A DNA stretch of 64,000 bases from Streptomyces zingiberis (GCF_012034935.1 NZ_JAATEN010000009.1:155935-219934); one strand, 5' to 3'; shown: positions 17,074 to 26,460, counted from the first letter of the stretch. The notes: generated by a model from the sequence alone, not told the origin. Translations and numbers: made by a program.

Positions 17074-18779
17074 CCGGGGCGATTCTCCTGGTCGGCGTGG
17101 GGCGGTGGCGGACCGCAGGGGATGGGGGACCCCGGCCCGCCCGGAAGGCCGGCCCGCGGGGCGCCGATCGCCACCACGGCCATGTCGTCGTGGCGGCCGG
17201 AGCCGACCCACTGGGCCGCGAGCATCTGGACGCGCTCGGCGACGGCCTCCGCGGGCGCCCCCGCGCACTCCGCGAGCGCCGCGCGCAGCCTCTGCTCGCC
17301 GAACTGCTCGTCACCGAACGGGCCGCCCTTGGCCTCGGTGATGCCGTCGGTGTACAGCAGGCAGGTCTCGCCGGGCGCGAGCCGGGCCGTGGCGGTGCGC
17401 GCCCGCACCTCGGGCAGGACCCCCACCAGGCATCCGCGCGTCTCGGCCTCCTCGACCTCGCCGTCGGCGCGGACGACGAGCGGCGCCGGATGCCCGGCGC
17501 TGGTCAGCCGGAGGTCCACCGCGCCGCCCCGGCGTACGGCGGAGGCCAGGACGAGCGTCGCGAACCGGGTCACGCCGGAGCCCAGCAGCGCGCTGTTGAG
17601 CATGTTCAGCAGCCGCAGGTGGTCGGTGGCCATCGGCAGCAGGGCGTGCACCGTGTTGCGGATCTTGCCGGTGAGCGCCGCCGCCTCCAGGCCCTTGCCG
17701 CAGACGTCACCGAGGACGGCGAGGCACTCCTCGTCCCCGCCCGGACCCGGGTGGACGTTGTAGAAGTCGCCGCCGATGCGCTCGCTGTCGTCGGAGGGGC
17801 GGTAGCGGCCGGCGAAGTCGATCCCGCGGAGCCGGCCCAGCGAGGGCGGCAGCAGCTCCCGCATCAGCACCGACGTGATCGCGGCCTGCTCCGCGTAGAG
17901 CCGGGCCGCGGACATCGCGGCACCCGCCCGGGCGGCGAAGACCCGGGCGAGGAGCTCCTCGCTCTCGCTGAAGCACGCCTGGTCGGAGCGGCGGACCAGG
18001 ATCAGCGCGCCCGCGGGCACCCCGTGCCCGGGAAGCGGGGTGACGGCCATGGAGCCGACCGGCCCCTCGAACCCGGGCGGGACCGCCCACGCCGGGGCCG
18101 ACGCCGGGTCGATCCACCGGGACGGCACCGGGGGGAAGCCCTGCAGGGCCTCGCTGAGACCGGGCATCAGCCGCGGATCACCCGGGATGTCGCCCCGGCT
18201 CACCCGGCCCTCGGGGGCGCAGTACGTCAGCGGCAGCCGGCCGTCCGTCTCCGGTGCGACGACGACCGCCGCGTCGGCGAGGTGGCGCGCGGCGAGCTGG
18301 GCGGTGACCTCCATGCAGCGGTGCGGGTTGAGCGAGGCGAGCAGCTGGTTGGAGGCCTCCGCGAGAAACGCGGTCCGCCGGCGCTCCACCCGCACCGCCC
18401 GTTCGGCCTCCTCGGCGCGGTGCCGGTCGGTGAGGTCCGTCAGCCACCACACCACGGCGCCGTTCTCGCCGGGCGAGGGGTGTGCCTCCAGCCACCGCTC
18501 GCCGGCCTGCCCGCTCGCGGGGCCGGGCGAACCGGCGCCGGGGGCTGTCACGAGACGCTGGTGGGCGAGCGCCAGCCAGGCCGGCCCGGCGGCGGCGAGC
18601 GGGGCGCAGGTCACCACCGCGGGCAGCAGCTCCGCGGCGGCGCGGTTCACTCCGCGTACCGTTCCCGAGCGGTCGACGACCAGCACCGGGCACGGTGCGG
18701 CGAGCCAGGCACCGCCGACGCCGGTACCGGCACCGGCGTCCGCCCCGGCCGGGCTCTGGGAACAGATTGGACTCTCCAC
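17070..18779 (-). CDS. SpoIIE-class PP2C phosphatase with PAS and GAF domains
   Basis: Cytoplasmic phosphatase of 569 residues, presumed to act on an anti-sigma-factor antagonist. A PAS-like region begins VLVVDRSGTVRGVN. A coiled linker (RHRAEEAERAVRVERRRTAF) leads into a GAF domain, then the PP2C core with RIGGDFYNV, GDVCGKGLEAAALTG, YTDGITEAKGG and GRHDDMAVVAIG. All metal-site aspartates are present; the FYD of many relatives is FYN here. The start is uncertain: GTG at 18779 keeps the PAS domain whole, while the frame stays open to 19112. Its stop overlaps the start of the cobalamin sensor, which may supply it with a light or B12 signal (inference). Confidence 0.88.
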   Translation of the reverse strand: MESPICSQSPAGADAGAGTGVGGAWLAAPCPVLVVDRSGTVRGVNRAAAELLPAVVTCAPLAAAGPAWLALAHQRLVTAPGAGSPGPASGQAGERWLEAHPSPGENGAVVWWLTDLTDRHRAEEAERAVRVERRRTAFLAEASNQLLASLNPHRCMEVTAQLAARHLADAAVVVAPETDGRLPLTYCAPEGRVSRGDIPGDPRLMPGLSEALQGFPPVPSRWIDPASAPAWAVPPGFEGPVGSMAVTPLPGHGVPAGALILVRRSDQACFSESEELLARVFAARAGAAMSAARLYAEQAAITSVLMRELLPPSLGRLRGIDFAGRYRPSDDSERIGGDFYNVHPGPGGDEECLAVLGDVCGKGLEAAALTGKIRNTVHALLPMATDHLRLLNMLNSALLGSGVTRFATLVLASAVRRGGAVDLRLTSAGHPAPLVVRADGEVEEAETRGCLVGVLPEVRARTATARLAPGETCLLYTDGITEAKGGPFGDEQFGEQRLRAALAECAGAPAEAVAERVQMLAAQWVGSGRHDDMAVVAIGAPRAGLPGGPGSPIPCGPPPPHADQENRPG

Positions 18780-19338
18780 ACCGAAAGGCCCCGCAGCGCG
18801 AGCCCCACCGCCTTTCCGACAGAAAACATCAGGGTAATACCCCTTCTGCCACCATCCCCCACTTCTCCCTCCGGTGGCAATCTCCCTTGGGGCACCCGGA
18901 TTTCCCCTGCATTCCCCGGACGCCCGCGGCCACTCCTCTCCGCCCGGCTTCCGCGGGGAAGCCCGGGCCGGCGCCCGGCCCTTGCCCGTCCGCGGCAGGT
19001 CGCGGGGGCCGGGCGCCGGCGCCGGGGGGCCGGGGCCCGTGGTGGGCGGTTTCACAGTGGTCCGCCTCCCGCGCCGGGCGTGTCGTGACGTAGGGGAACG
19101 GTGCCGTGGCACGCGAGAGGGGCGCGGGAGCCGTGCCTCGCGACCCGGCCGGGGGAGGGGGAGGCGGGCACCGCTGGGCGGGGGCCCGTAACGGAGCGAC
19201 GGGCGGCTCTCCGCGATCAGCGCGGCGCAGGCGCCGGGCGGCTCCTCCGCGTGAGGCCGGCAGCGCCCCGCGGTACCGGCACCGGCCTGTGCCGCGCCCC
19301 GGTGTGCGGGCGCGGCACGGGCCGGTGCCGGGCAGGTC
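18780..19338. other. Intergenic region with hairpin terminator and candidate promoter
   Basis: No gene is supported here. At 18832-18842 the sequence GGGTAATACCC gives GGGTAT on the minus strand, the -10 form used by sigma-B-like factors in Streptomyces, 58 bases before the GTG of the phosphatase gene; I see no convincing -35. At 19276-19331 a long GC-rich hairpin follows the aldehyde dehydrogenase gene on its strand and is its likely terminator. Confidence 0.4.
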
Positions 19339-20799
19339 TCAGAAGGGGTAGTGCGGACGGCGGGTGGCCATCGTGACCCAGCGGGTGTTGCTGAACGCCT
19401 CGATCCCCCAGCGGCCGCCGAACCGTCCGTAGCCGGAGGCCTTGAACCCGCCGAACGGGGCCTGGGGCTCGTCCGCCACCGACTGGTCGCCGACGTGCAC
19501 GATGCCGGTGCGGATCCGCTGCGCGAGGCGCAGCCCGTGGCTGCCGTTCTCGGTGATGATGCCGCAGGTCAGGCCGTGTTCGGAGTCGTTGGCGAGGGCG
19601 ACGGCCTCGTCGTCGTCGGCGAAGGTGGCGACGACGCAGACCGGGCCGAACACCTCCCCGTGGTACAGCTCGGCGTCCTCCGGGACATCGGTGAGGACCG
19701 TCGCCGGGTACACCGCCCCCTCGGGCTCGCCGCCGCCGGTCAGGACGGTGGCGCCCTTGGCGACCGCGTCCTCGACCAGCCCGGCGACCCGCCGCGCGGA
19801 GTCGGCGGTCACCAGCGGGCCGATCACGGAGGTGGATTCCTCGGGGCTGCCGGCGGGCAGCGCGGCGACCTTCGCGGTGAAGCGGCGGGTGAACTCCTCC
19901 GCCAGCGAGGCGTGGACCAGGACGCGGTCGCCCGACATGCAGATCTGGCCCGAGTTCATGAACACGCCGAAGGCGGCGGCGTCCACCGCGTGGTCGAGGT
20001 CGGCGTCCTCCAGGACGATGATGGCGTTCTTGCCGCCCAGTTCCAGCACGGCGGGCTTGAGATGGCGGGCGGCGTGCACGCCGATGACGCGCCCGACGCC
20101 CGTGGAGCCGGTGAAGTTGACGGCCCGGACCCGCGGGTCGGCGATCAGCGTCTCGGCCACCTCGGCGGCGTCGGCGGGGTCGTTGGTGACGACGTTGAGC
20201 ACCCCGGCGGGCAGCCCGGCGTCCCGCAGTACGTCGGCGACGAACAGGCCGCAGGCGAGCGGCGCGTCCTCGCTGGGCTTGAGCACCACCGTGTTGCCCG
20301 CGGCCAGCGGGGCCGCCACGGCGCGGACCCCCAGGATCACCGGCGCGTTCCACGGGGAGAACGCGGCGACCACGCCGACCGGCTCGCGCACGGCGAGGGA
20401 GAGGGCGTCCCCCTGCTGTGAGGTCAGCACCTCACCGCGCGGGGCGGTCACGGCGGCGGCCGCCTCGCGGAGGATGGAGGCGGCCAGCCCCACGTTGAAA
20501 CCGGCCCACGGGCGGGTGCCGCCCGCTTCCCCGGCCATGTGCGCGGCCGCCTCGTCACTGCGTGACTCCAGCAGGTCGGCGGCGTCCAGCAGGATCGCGC
20601 GCCGCCGGCCCGGGCCGAGGGCGGCCCACGCCTCGAAGGCCGCGTCGGCGGCGTCCACCGCGCGGGTGATGTCCGCGGCTCCGCCGGCGGCGACGGTGGC
20701 GTACACCTCACCGTTCCAGGGGTTCACATCCGACGTGGTGCGGCCGGACGCGGCGGGGACGTCCTCACCGCCGATCAGCAGCTGACGGGAAAGGGGCAT
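19339..20799 (-). CDS. NAD(P)-dependent aldehyde dehydrogenase, aromatic-aldehyde type
   Basis: Cytosolic enzyme of 486 residues oxidising an aldehyde to the acid. Family landmarks are the nucleotide-site NFTGSTGVGRVIG, the general base in LELGGKNA, the catalytic Cys287 in MNSGQICMSGDR and the C-terminal PQAPFGGFKASGYGRFGG. The Met-Ser-Gly after the active Cys and the overall sequence resemble benzaldehyde/vanillin/salicylaldehyde dehydrogenases (inference; substrate not provable). ATG at 20799 is chosen over an in-frame start at 20847. It is not in an obvious operon, although the acyl-CoA genes about 6 kb away could belong to the same aromatic-acid metabolism. Confidence 0.88.
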   Translation of the reverse strand: MPLSRQLLIGGEDVPAASGRTTSDVNPWNGEVYATVAAGGAADITRAVDAADAAFEAWAALGPGRRRAILLDAADLLESRSDEAAAHMAGEAGGTRPWAGFNVGLAASILREAAAAVTAPRGEVLTSQQGDALSLAVREPVGVVAAFSPWNAPVILGVRAVAAPLAAGNTVVLKPSEDAPLACGLFVADVLRDAGLPAGVLNVVTNDPADAAEVAETLIADPRVRAVNFTGSTGVGRVIGVHAARHLKPAVLELGGKNAIIVLEDADLDHAVDAAAFGVFMNSGQICMSGDRVLVHASLAEEFTRRFTAKVAALPAGSPEESTSVIGPLVTADSARRVAGLVEDAVAKGATVLTGGGEPEGAVYPATVLTDVPEDAELYHGEVFGPVCVVATFADDDEAVALANDSEHGLTCGIITENGSHGLRLAQRIRTGIVHVGDQSVADEPQAPFGGFKASGYGRFGGRWGIEAFSNTRWVTMATRRPHYPF

Positions 20800-21060
20800 G
20801 GAGTGCGTTTCCTCACGGGGCTCGGGACAGGGGCCGCGCGCCGCCACCCGTCCACGGCGCGCGGCCGGGAGGCGCCCCGCTGGGCGGGCGCGCGGTGCCG
20901 CGCGGGACGGGCGCGTCCGGGCCGGACGGGAGCGGTCGTTCGCGATGCGAACAATGGTTCACTGCGCAAGAGTCTCGTGGGGCGGGTGGAGGTTGTCAAT
21001 GGACGGGCCCACCGCTCCGGCGGCGCGAGGGCGGGCCGGGCGGGCGGCGATCCGGCCCGG

Positions 21061-22101
21061 TCAGACGGTCCCGGACGCCGCCGGGCCCCGGTCCGCCGGC
21101 GGTGGGGGAGGGCCGCTGCCCGGGGCCGGTCCGTCGCCGGCGGGCGGCAGGGCGGGAGCGGTCGTGGGGCCGGGGCGGGCCGGGCCCGGTGCCGGGTAGG
21201 CCAGGTGGACGAGGCGGGAGTGCTCCTGCCGCAGATGCATCACCGCCGCGAGGATGTACCCCACCAGCAGCACGAGAGCCGCGATGGTCATGAGGGTGGC
21301 CGCGAGGATCGCGGTGGGGAACCGCGGCACGGTGCCCGTCCGCAGGAACTCCGTGACCACAGGCAGTCCGAGCACCACGGCGGCCAGGGCCAGCGCCCCG
21401 GCGGCCGCCGCGTGGACCAGCGAGGGCCGCTCCCGGCGGGCGAGATTGAGGATCACCCCGAGGATCCGCCAGCCGTCCCGGTAGGTGCGCAGCTTGCTCT
21501 CGCTCCCCGCGGTCCGCCCCCGGTAGTCGATGGAGACCTCGGTGGTGGGCAGCCGCAGGTTGAGCGCGTGGACGGTCATCTCCGTCTCGATCTCGAACTC
21601 CCGGGAGAGGGCGGGGAAGGACTTCACGAAACGCCGCGAGAGCACCCGGTAGCCGCTCAGCATGTCCGTCACGTCATTGCCGAACAGCACCCGCACCGCA
21701 CCGGTGAGCAGCCGGTTCCCGAGGGTGTGGCCCGCCCGGTAGGCGCCGCCCCCGGCCTCGCGGCGAGCGCCCAGCACCTGGTCGTAGGGGCCCTGGAAGA
21801 GGAGGTCCACCATCTCCCGCGCCCGGGAGGCGTCGTAGGTGTCGTCGCCGTCGACGATCAGCAGCGCGTCGGCGTCGATGTCCGCGAACGCCCGGCGGAC
21901 GACGTTGCCCTTGCCCCGGCGGGGCTCCTCCCGGACGATGGCTCCGGCCGTGCGGGCCACCTCCGCCGTCCGGTCGGTGGAATTGTTGTCGTAGACGTAG
22001 ATCTCGGCCTCGGGGAGCGCCGCGCGCAGGTCGCGGACCACCGTGGAGACGGCGGCTTCCTCGTTGTGGCACGGCACGACGCAGGCGATCGTCGGGCTCA
22101 C
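21061..22101 (-). CDS. Family 2 glycosyltransferase with two C-terminal membrane helices (polyprenyl-phosphate sugar synthase type)
   Basis: Protein of 346 residues. The GT2 fold starts at TIACVVPCHNEEAAVSTVV and has the nucleotide-sugar DxD region ALLIVDGDDTYDA, YDNNSTDRT, and the acceptor-side DMLSGYRVLSRRFVKSFP. Two hydrophobic segments follow (about 235-255 and 270-295), then a Pro-rich tail. This is the layout of dolichol/polyprenyl-phosphate mannose or glucose synthases such as GtrB. GTG at 22101 follows GGGAG. It is divergent from a GtrA-like gene 93 bases away and should supply lipid-linked sugar to that flippase. Confidence 0.88.
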   Translation of the reverse strand: MSPTIACVVPCHNEEAAVSTVVRDLRAALPEAEIYVYDNNSTDRTAEVARTAGAIVREEPRRGKGNVVRRAFADIDADALLIVDGDDTYDASRAREMVDLLFQGPYDQVLGARREAGGGAYRAGHTLGNRLLTGAVRVLFGNDVTDMLSGYRVLSRRFVKSFPALSREFEIETEMTVHALNLRLPTTEVSIDYRGRTAGSESKLRTYRDGWRILGVILNLARRERPSLVHAAAAGALALAAVVLGLPVVTEFLRTGTVPRFPTAILAATLMTIAALVLLVGYILAAVMHLRQEHSRLVHLAYPAPGPARPGPTTAPALPPAGDGPAPGSGPPPPPADRGPAASGTV

Positions 22102-22194
22102 GGTGTCTCCCTCGGCTGGACGGGCCCCGACCCATGGTGCGACACGGGCGGGGGCGGGGCGGGAAGGCACACCGCGCCCGATATCGTCACTTTT

Positions 22195-22671
22195 GTGTCC
22201 GTCGTCTCGGTCCTCTCCTCGCTGAGCCTGCGGCTGCGGGACGCCGCACGGGGGGTCCGGGTGGAGGCCGCCCGGTTCGGCACCGTGGGGGCGCTCGCCT
22301 TCGTCCTCGACAACGGCGGGTACACCCTGCTGGTCTTCGGGCTCCCCGGTGGGGGCGGCGGCCCCATGCGGTCGCTTCCGGTGCAGGCGTCGGTGCTGGC
22401 CACCGCGGCGGCCACCCTCTTCTCCTGGGCCGGGAACCGCTACTGGACGTACCGGCACCGGCGCCGCGAGAACATGGCCTGGGAGCTGCTGCTCTTCACC
22501 GCCGTGAACGTGGTGGGCATCGCCATCACGGCGGGCACGGTCCTCCTCTCGCGGCGGCTGCTCGGGTTCGACTCGGTGCTGAGCGACAACACCGCCCGGA
22601 TCACCGGCTGGCTGATCGCCACCGTCTTCCGCTTCGTCGCCTACCGCGGCTACGTCTTCACCGCGCCCTGA
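22195..22671 (+). CDS. GtrA-like membrane protein (putative lipid-linked sugar flippase)
   Basis: Protein of 158 residues with four hydrophobic helices and the family pattern RFGTVGALAFVLDNGGYTLLVF, SWAGNRYWTYRHRR and RFVAYRGYVF. GtrA-type proteins are thought to translocate polyprenyl-phosphate sugars across the membrane. GTG at 22195 is used because no stronger ribosome site is seen; a slightly later start is possible. It lies between the divergent GT2 gene and a co-oriented GT-C-like gene, completing a GtrA/GtrB/transferase arrangement. Confidence 0.85.
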   Translation: MSVVSVLSSLSLRLRDAARGVRVEAARFGTVGALAFVLDNGGYTLLVFGLPGGGGGPMRSLPVQASVLATAAATLFSWAGNRYWTYRHRRRENMAWELLLFTAVNVVGIAITAGTVLLSRRLLGFDSVLSDNTARITGWLIATVFRFVAYRGYVFTAP

Positions 22672-22731
22672 GCGGCCTGGCCGTCCTGACCGCGCGGGGA
22701 TGGTTCCCCTCCACTGCTACCATCCCGGCTT

Positions 22732-24171
22732 ATGGGACATATCGCCCATTCCCTCCGCGGGTGGCGCTGGATCGGGGTCCTGGGCGCGCTCGCCGCCGTC
22801 TGCGCGCTCGCCACCGCCGTCGTCTTCTCCCCGGGCTACATGAGCCCTGACAGCCTCTCCCAGTTCGAACAGGCCACCGGCCGCGCCCCGCTCAGCGACT
22901 GGCACCCCCCGGTGCTCAGCCTCACCTGGCGCGCGCTCATCGCCGTCACGGGCAGCTACGCCACCCTCGCCGTCCTGCAGGCCGTCGTCCTCTGGGGAGC
23001 GCTGTGGGTGATCGCGTCCTGCGTCTGGGCGGCGGCGGGCAGCCGCGGCGGCTCCCTCGCCGTCCTCGCGATCGGGGCCGCGCCCCAGGTGCTGACCTTC
23101 GCGGGCGTGATCTGGAAGGACGTGCACCTGGCGCTGGCCCTGCTCGCCACCTGCGCCGTCGCCTTCACCGGCCGGTGCCTGCGGGAGGACGGCCGGCCCG
23201 GTGCGCTCCGGCCGCGGTGGGGCGGGCGAGCGCGGTGGGCACGGTGGGCGCTGCTGGTGCTGGGCGTGCTCCTCCTCTCCTACGCCGTCCTGGTCCGCAA
23301 GAACGCAGTGCTCGCCGCCGTGCCCGTCTTCGTGCTGCTCGTCCTCGCCCTGTGGCGGCGGCCCGGACGGCGGCGCTGGCTGGTGGCGACGGCTGCCTTC
23401 GCCGCGGCGATCGCCGTCCCCGCCGCCACCGTCGCGCTGGCCGCCCGGCCCGTCCACACCAGCCAGGTCTCCCAGATCTTCCTCGACGACCTGGTGCATG
23501 TGCTCTCCGTGGACGAGCTGCGCTCGGCGCCCGTCTCGGCGGACCTCCGCGGCCGGCTGGCCACCGCCGCGCGGCGGTGCAAGGACACCGGGGCCGTCTC
23601 CGACGCCTACTGGGCCTGCTACCCGCGCTCCCCCCGGGGGCTGTCCCCGGACGCGGACGAACTGCGCTCCCTGTGGCTCACGGAGATGCCCCGTCACCTG
23701 CCCGGATACCTCTCCTACCGGCTCCAGGTCTTCACCCGGCTGCTCTTCGCGACGGACTACCGCTACCACGCCGGGATCAGCGGGAACGACCTCGGGCTGA
23801 AGGTCTCCCACCCGCGGCTGGAGGACACCCTGGAGACCTATGTGACCGGCTCCGCCAGGAGCCTGCCGCCGCTCTTCGCGGGCTGGTTCTGGCTCGCGGC
23901 CGCCCTGGCCCTGACCGTCCGGCCGGGGGACGGACGGTTCGCCCGGCCGGTCCGGGCGCTGGGCGTCAGCGCCGCGGCCTACGTGCTCGGCTACTTCCCG
24001 GTGGTGCCCATCGCGGACTACCGGTACGTCTACTGGCCCGCCCTCGCCGTCACGCTCGCCCTCGTCCTGCGGCTGCCCGCTCTCGCCTCGGCCCGGCCAC
24101 GGGACGGGCGGGCCGGTGATCGGGCCGGCCGTCCGGATTCCACCGGCGGCGCCGTGCCCGGCGCCGTCTGA
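22732..24171 (+). CDS. Polytopic membrane glycosyltransferase-like protein (GT-C type)
   Basis: Protein of 479 residues with about ten membrane helices. The first extracytoplasmic loop, SPGYMSPDSLSQFEQATG, carries an acidic residue in the place where GT-C enzymes have their catalytic Asp/Glu, and VIWKDVHLA follows in the next loop. A soluble extracytoplasmic section (about 245-340) precedes the last helices. GT-C enzymes take sugar from polyprenyl-phosphate on the outer face, which fits the adjacent GT2 and GtrA genes. The acceptor (wall polymer, lipid or protein) is unknown. ATG at 22732 lies 60 bases after the GtrA stop. Confidence 0.7.
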   Translation: MGHIAHSLRGWRWIGVLGALAAVCALATAVVFSPGYMSPDSLSQFEQATGRAPLSDWHPPVLSLTWRALIAVTGSYATLAVLQAVVLWGALWVIASCVWAAAGSRGGSLAVLAIGAAPQVLTFAGVIWKDVHLALALLATCAVAFTGRCLREDGRPGALRPRWGGRARWARWALLVLGVLLLSYAVLVRKNAVLAAVPVFVLLVLALWRRPGRRRWLVATAAFAAAIAVPAATVALAARPVHTSQVSQIFLDDLVHVLSVDELRSAPVSADLRGRLATAARRCKDTGAVSDAYWACYPRSPRGLSPDADELRSLWLTEMPRHLPGYLSYRLQVFTRLLFATDYRYHAGISGNDLGLKVSHPRLEDTLETYVTGSARSLPPLFAGWFWLAAALALTVRPGDGRFARPVRALGVSAAAYVLGYFPVVPIADYRYVYWPALAVTLALVLRLPALASARPRDGRAGDRAGRPDSTGGAVPGAV

Positions 24172-24332
24172 CGGGAAAGCCGGGCACCGCTGCCGGCCGC
24201 ACCGGACCCGGCCGCACCGGACCCGGGTGCTCCGGGGCCGGGCGTGGCGCGGCACGCCGCCGTGGCCCCTCCCGCCGCGCCGCGCCGCGTTCCGCCCGGC
24301 TGCGGGGCGCGGCGGATGGGTAGGTTCCGCTC

Positions 24333-24539
24333 ATGAGCGAAGTCGTGGACGCAGACGAACTCCTCCGCCGTATCCGGGCCGCCCGTGACTGGGCGGCCGA
24401 GCAGGAGGCCGGGTCCCGGGAGCAGGCGGAGGACGGCGGGGACGCCGGCGCCCTCGCCGCCTCCCTCAACTACGCGGCCTTCTCGGCGGTGCGGGAGGTG
24501 CTGGACGAGATCATCGAACCGGGCGGCCACCGCCGCTGA
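24333..24539 (+). CDS. Small conserved acidic protein (68 aa)
   Basis: Soluble, mostly helical protein with the sequence pattern ELLRRIRAARDWAAEQEA and SAVREVLDEIIEP. I know no function. ATG at 24333 follows GGTAGG. Composition is that of a real protein, and it stands alone downstream of the GT-C-like gene. Confidence 0.65.
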   Translation: MSEVVDADELLRRIRAARDWAAEQEAGSREQAEDGGDAGALAASLNYAAFSAVREVLDEIIEPGGHRR

Positions 24540-24947
24540 GCGGGCACGGACCCGGCCCTCCCCTCCGCCCGCGGTGCCGCCGCGGGCCGCCCCGGCCTGG
24601 GCGCCGGAGAATCCGCCGTCGGGCCCGGTGACGGGCGGGCCTGACCTCCTCCGGCGCGCCCCCGGAGGCGGCGGCCGCCGGTGCCCCCGGTCACCTCCTC
24701 CGCGACGGGGACGGGCCGGCCCTCCGGCGCTCGCCCCGCCTCGAACTCCTGAGCCGGGTCACCGCCCGGCCGGCGCGGCTCACCCGCCGGCCCTCCGTCG
24801 CGCCCCGTCCGGCCCTGACCCGCCACCGGGCGGGCGGTGAGGTGCGCCGCGCCCTCCCGGTGGGCGTGAGGTCCCGGCGGCGGGGGAGAAGGAGGTCCGG
24901 GCCGCGCGCCGCCGGAGCGCGGCGGCCGGAGGAGGAGGCGTACACCG
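24540..24947. other. 408-base region without a supported gene
   Basis: Very GC-rich sequence between the small acidic protein and the YihY-type gene. I see no conserved protein or obvious promoter. A GGAGGAGGAGG ribosome site at the right end belongs to the next gene. Confidence 0.6.
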
Positions 24948-26015
24948 ATGGGAACCGCTGTGCAGGTCCCGCAGACGCGGGACATGGAGGGGGAGGAACT
25001 CTCCGGCGACGAGGCACTGGCCGCGCTGCGCCACTACGGCGGCCGGAAGCTGGTGAAGGACGCCTTCGCCCGGTTCCGCTACGCGGACGGCTTCAGCCAG
25101 GCCCGTTCCCTGGCCTTCCAGATCGTGCTGGGCATGGTGCCGTTCACGATCGCGCTGGTCGGCGTCGCGGCGACGGTGCACACCGACAGTGTCGGCCGGG
25201 TCGTGGAGCTGACGCTGGCGCGGATCGTGCCCGGTGACAGCGCCGGCGTGGTGGAGGAGGCGCTGGAGGAGACGCGGCGCACCGCCGGTTCGGGGGTGGG
25301 GAACGCCGTCGCCCTGTGGACCGGCCTCACCGTGGCCGTCATGAACCTGGCCTCGGCCATGGCGCAGGTCGAACGGGGCGGCAATCGCATCTACGGCATC
25401 GAGCGGGACCGCCCTTTCCTGCGGAAGTACGGCCGTGCGCTGCTGCTGGCGATGGCGGCGGGGGTACCGATGGCCCTCGGCTTCCTGGTGCTCGTGGCGG
25501 GGGAGGCGGTGGGCGAGTCGGTGGTGGAGGCCCTCGGCTGGTCCGACGGCTGGCTCGGGTGGTGGAAGGCGCTGGAGATACCCGCCGGGATCGCGCTGGC
25601 CTGGATGGGATCGGCGGTGATCTTCCGCTGGGCGCCCCGCCGGGACCAGCCGGGCTACACCTGGCTGGCGTTCGGCTCGGCCGTCCACCTCGTGCTGTGG
25701 GTGGGCGCCACCTGGCTGCTGGCGTTCTACGTGGGGCAGAGCGGCACCTTCGGCGCCGTGTACGGGCCGCTGACCGCGTTCGTCGCGCTGCTGCTGTGGG
25801 CCAACCTCACCGGTGTGGCCCTCTTCCTCGGCCTGGCCTTCGCCGCCCAGCTGGAGGCGGCGCGCGCCGGGATCACCGAACCGGTCCACCCGGACCCGGG
25901 GCCCGGGGGCGAGGGGGCCGGGGCCACCGGGGAGACGGGCCGCTCCGGCCGTCCGCTCGGGGCGGTGGTCAGCCGGCGGGTGGCCCGCCGGTCAGCGCCG
26001 TGCGGGCACGGTTGA
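24948..26015 (+). CDS. YihY/BrkB-family integral membrane protein
   Basis: Protein of 355 residues with about six hydrophobic helices. The family hallmarks are LAFQIVLGMVPFTIALVGVAA near the N-terminus, NRIYGIERDRPFLRKYGRALL, and GAVYGPLTAFVALLLWANLTGVALFLG at the end. These proteins are widespread and of unknown function despite old ribonuclease and virulence names. ATG at 24948 follows GGAGGAGGAGG. The last 47 bases overlap the 3' end of the convergent MarR gene. Confidence 0.88.
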   Translation: MGTAVQVPQTRDMEGEELSGDEALAALRHYGGRKLVKDAFARFRYADGFSQARSLAFQIVLGMVPFTIALVGVAATVHTDSVGRVVELTLARIVPGDSAGVVEEALEETRRTAGSGVGNAVALWTGLTVAVMNLASAMAQVERGGNRIYGIERDRPFLRKYGRALLLAMAAGVPMALGFLVLVAGEAVGESVVEALGWSDGWLGWWKALEIPAGIALAWMGSAVIFRWAPRRDQPGYTWLAFGSAVHLVLWVGATWLLAFYVGQSGTFGAVYGPLTAFVALLLWANLTGVALFLGLAFAAQLEAARAGITEPVHPDPGPGGEGAGATGETGRSGRPLGAVVSRRVARRSAPCGHG

Positions 26016-26460
26016 GGTAGTCGCGGAAGGCGCCGCGTTCACGCGCCGACAGATCGCCGGTCATCAGCTCCTCCAGGGCGCGTACCTCGGCGTCCACGCC
26101 CGCCATCAGGTCCCGTCCCCGCTCGGTGAGCCGGATCAGCAGCCGCCGGCCGTGGGCCGGGTCGGCCCGGCGGGCGACCAGCCCGCGCCGCTCCAGCGCC
26201 GTCACCAGATCACCCGTGGCCTGCGGGGTGACGAACGAGCTGCGGGCGAGTTCGGCGTTGGTCAGCCCGTCACGGCGGGCGAGCACGCTCAGCGCCGTGT
26301 ACTGCGGGACGGTGATGCCCGCCGGGCGCAGCACCTCGTCCAGCCGGGCGCGGACGGCCAGTTCCACCTGCTTGACCGCGTACAGCAGCAGCGGCGTGGG
26401 TCCGGCCTCCGGATCCGGATCCGTCCCCGGCACCTCGCCCGCCGCGGTCCGCGCCGCCAT
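25969..26460 (-). CDS. MarR-family regulator of the acyl-CoA operon
   Basis: Winged-helix regulator of 163 residues: ITVPQYTALSVLARRDGLTNAELARSSFVTPQATGDLV and the wing RRADPAHGRRLLIRLTERG are typical. ATG at 26460 has AAGGAGG just upstream, so I reject the longer open frame to 26727. It is divergent from five acyl-CoA/amidohydrolase genes. The intergenic region (26544-26597) contains perfect inverted and direct repeats. MarR proteins in comparable positions are often released by the CoA thioester made by the first operon enzyme (family knowledge; not shown here). Confidence 0.9.
   Translation of the reverse strand: MAARTAAGEVPGTDPDPEAGPTPLLLYAVKQVELAVRARLDEVLRPAGITVPQYTALSVLARRDGLTNAELARSSFVTPQATGDLVTALERRGLVARRADPAHGRRLLIRLTERGRDLMAGVDAEVRALEELMTGDLSARERGAFRDYLNRARTALTGGPPAG

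Noticed and set aside
20803..22194. Upstream extension of the GtrA-like frame over the GT2 gene
   Set aside because: Antisense to a clear GT2 protein; only the part from 22195 has GtrA features.
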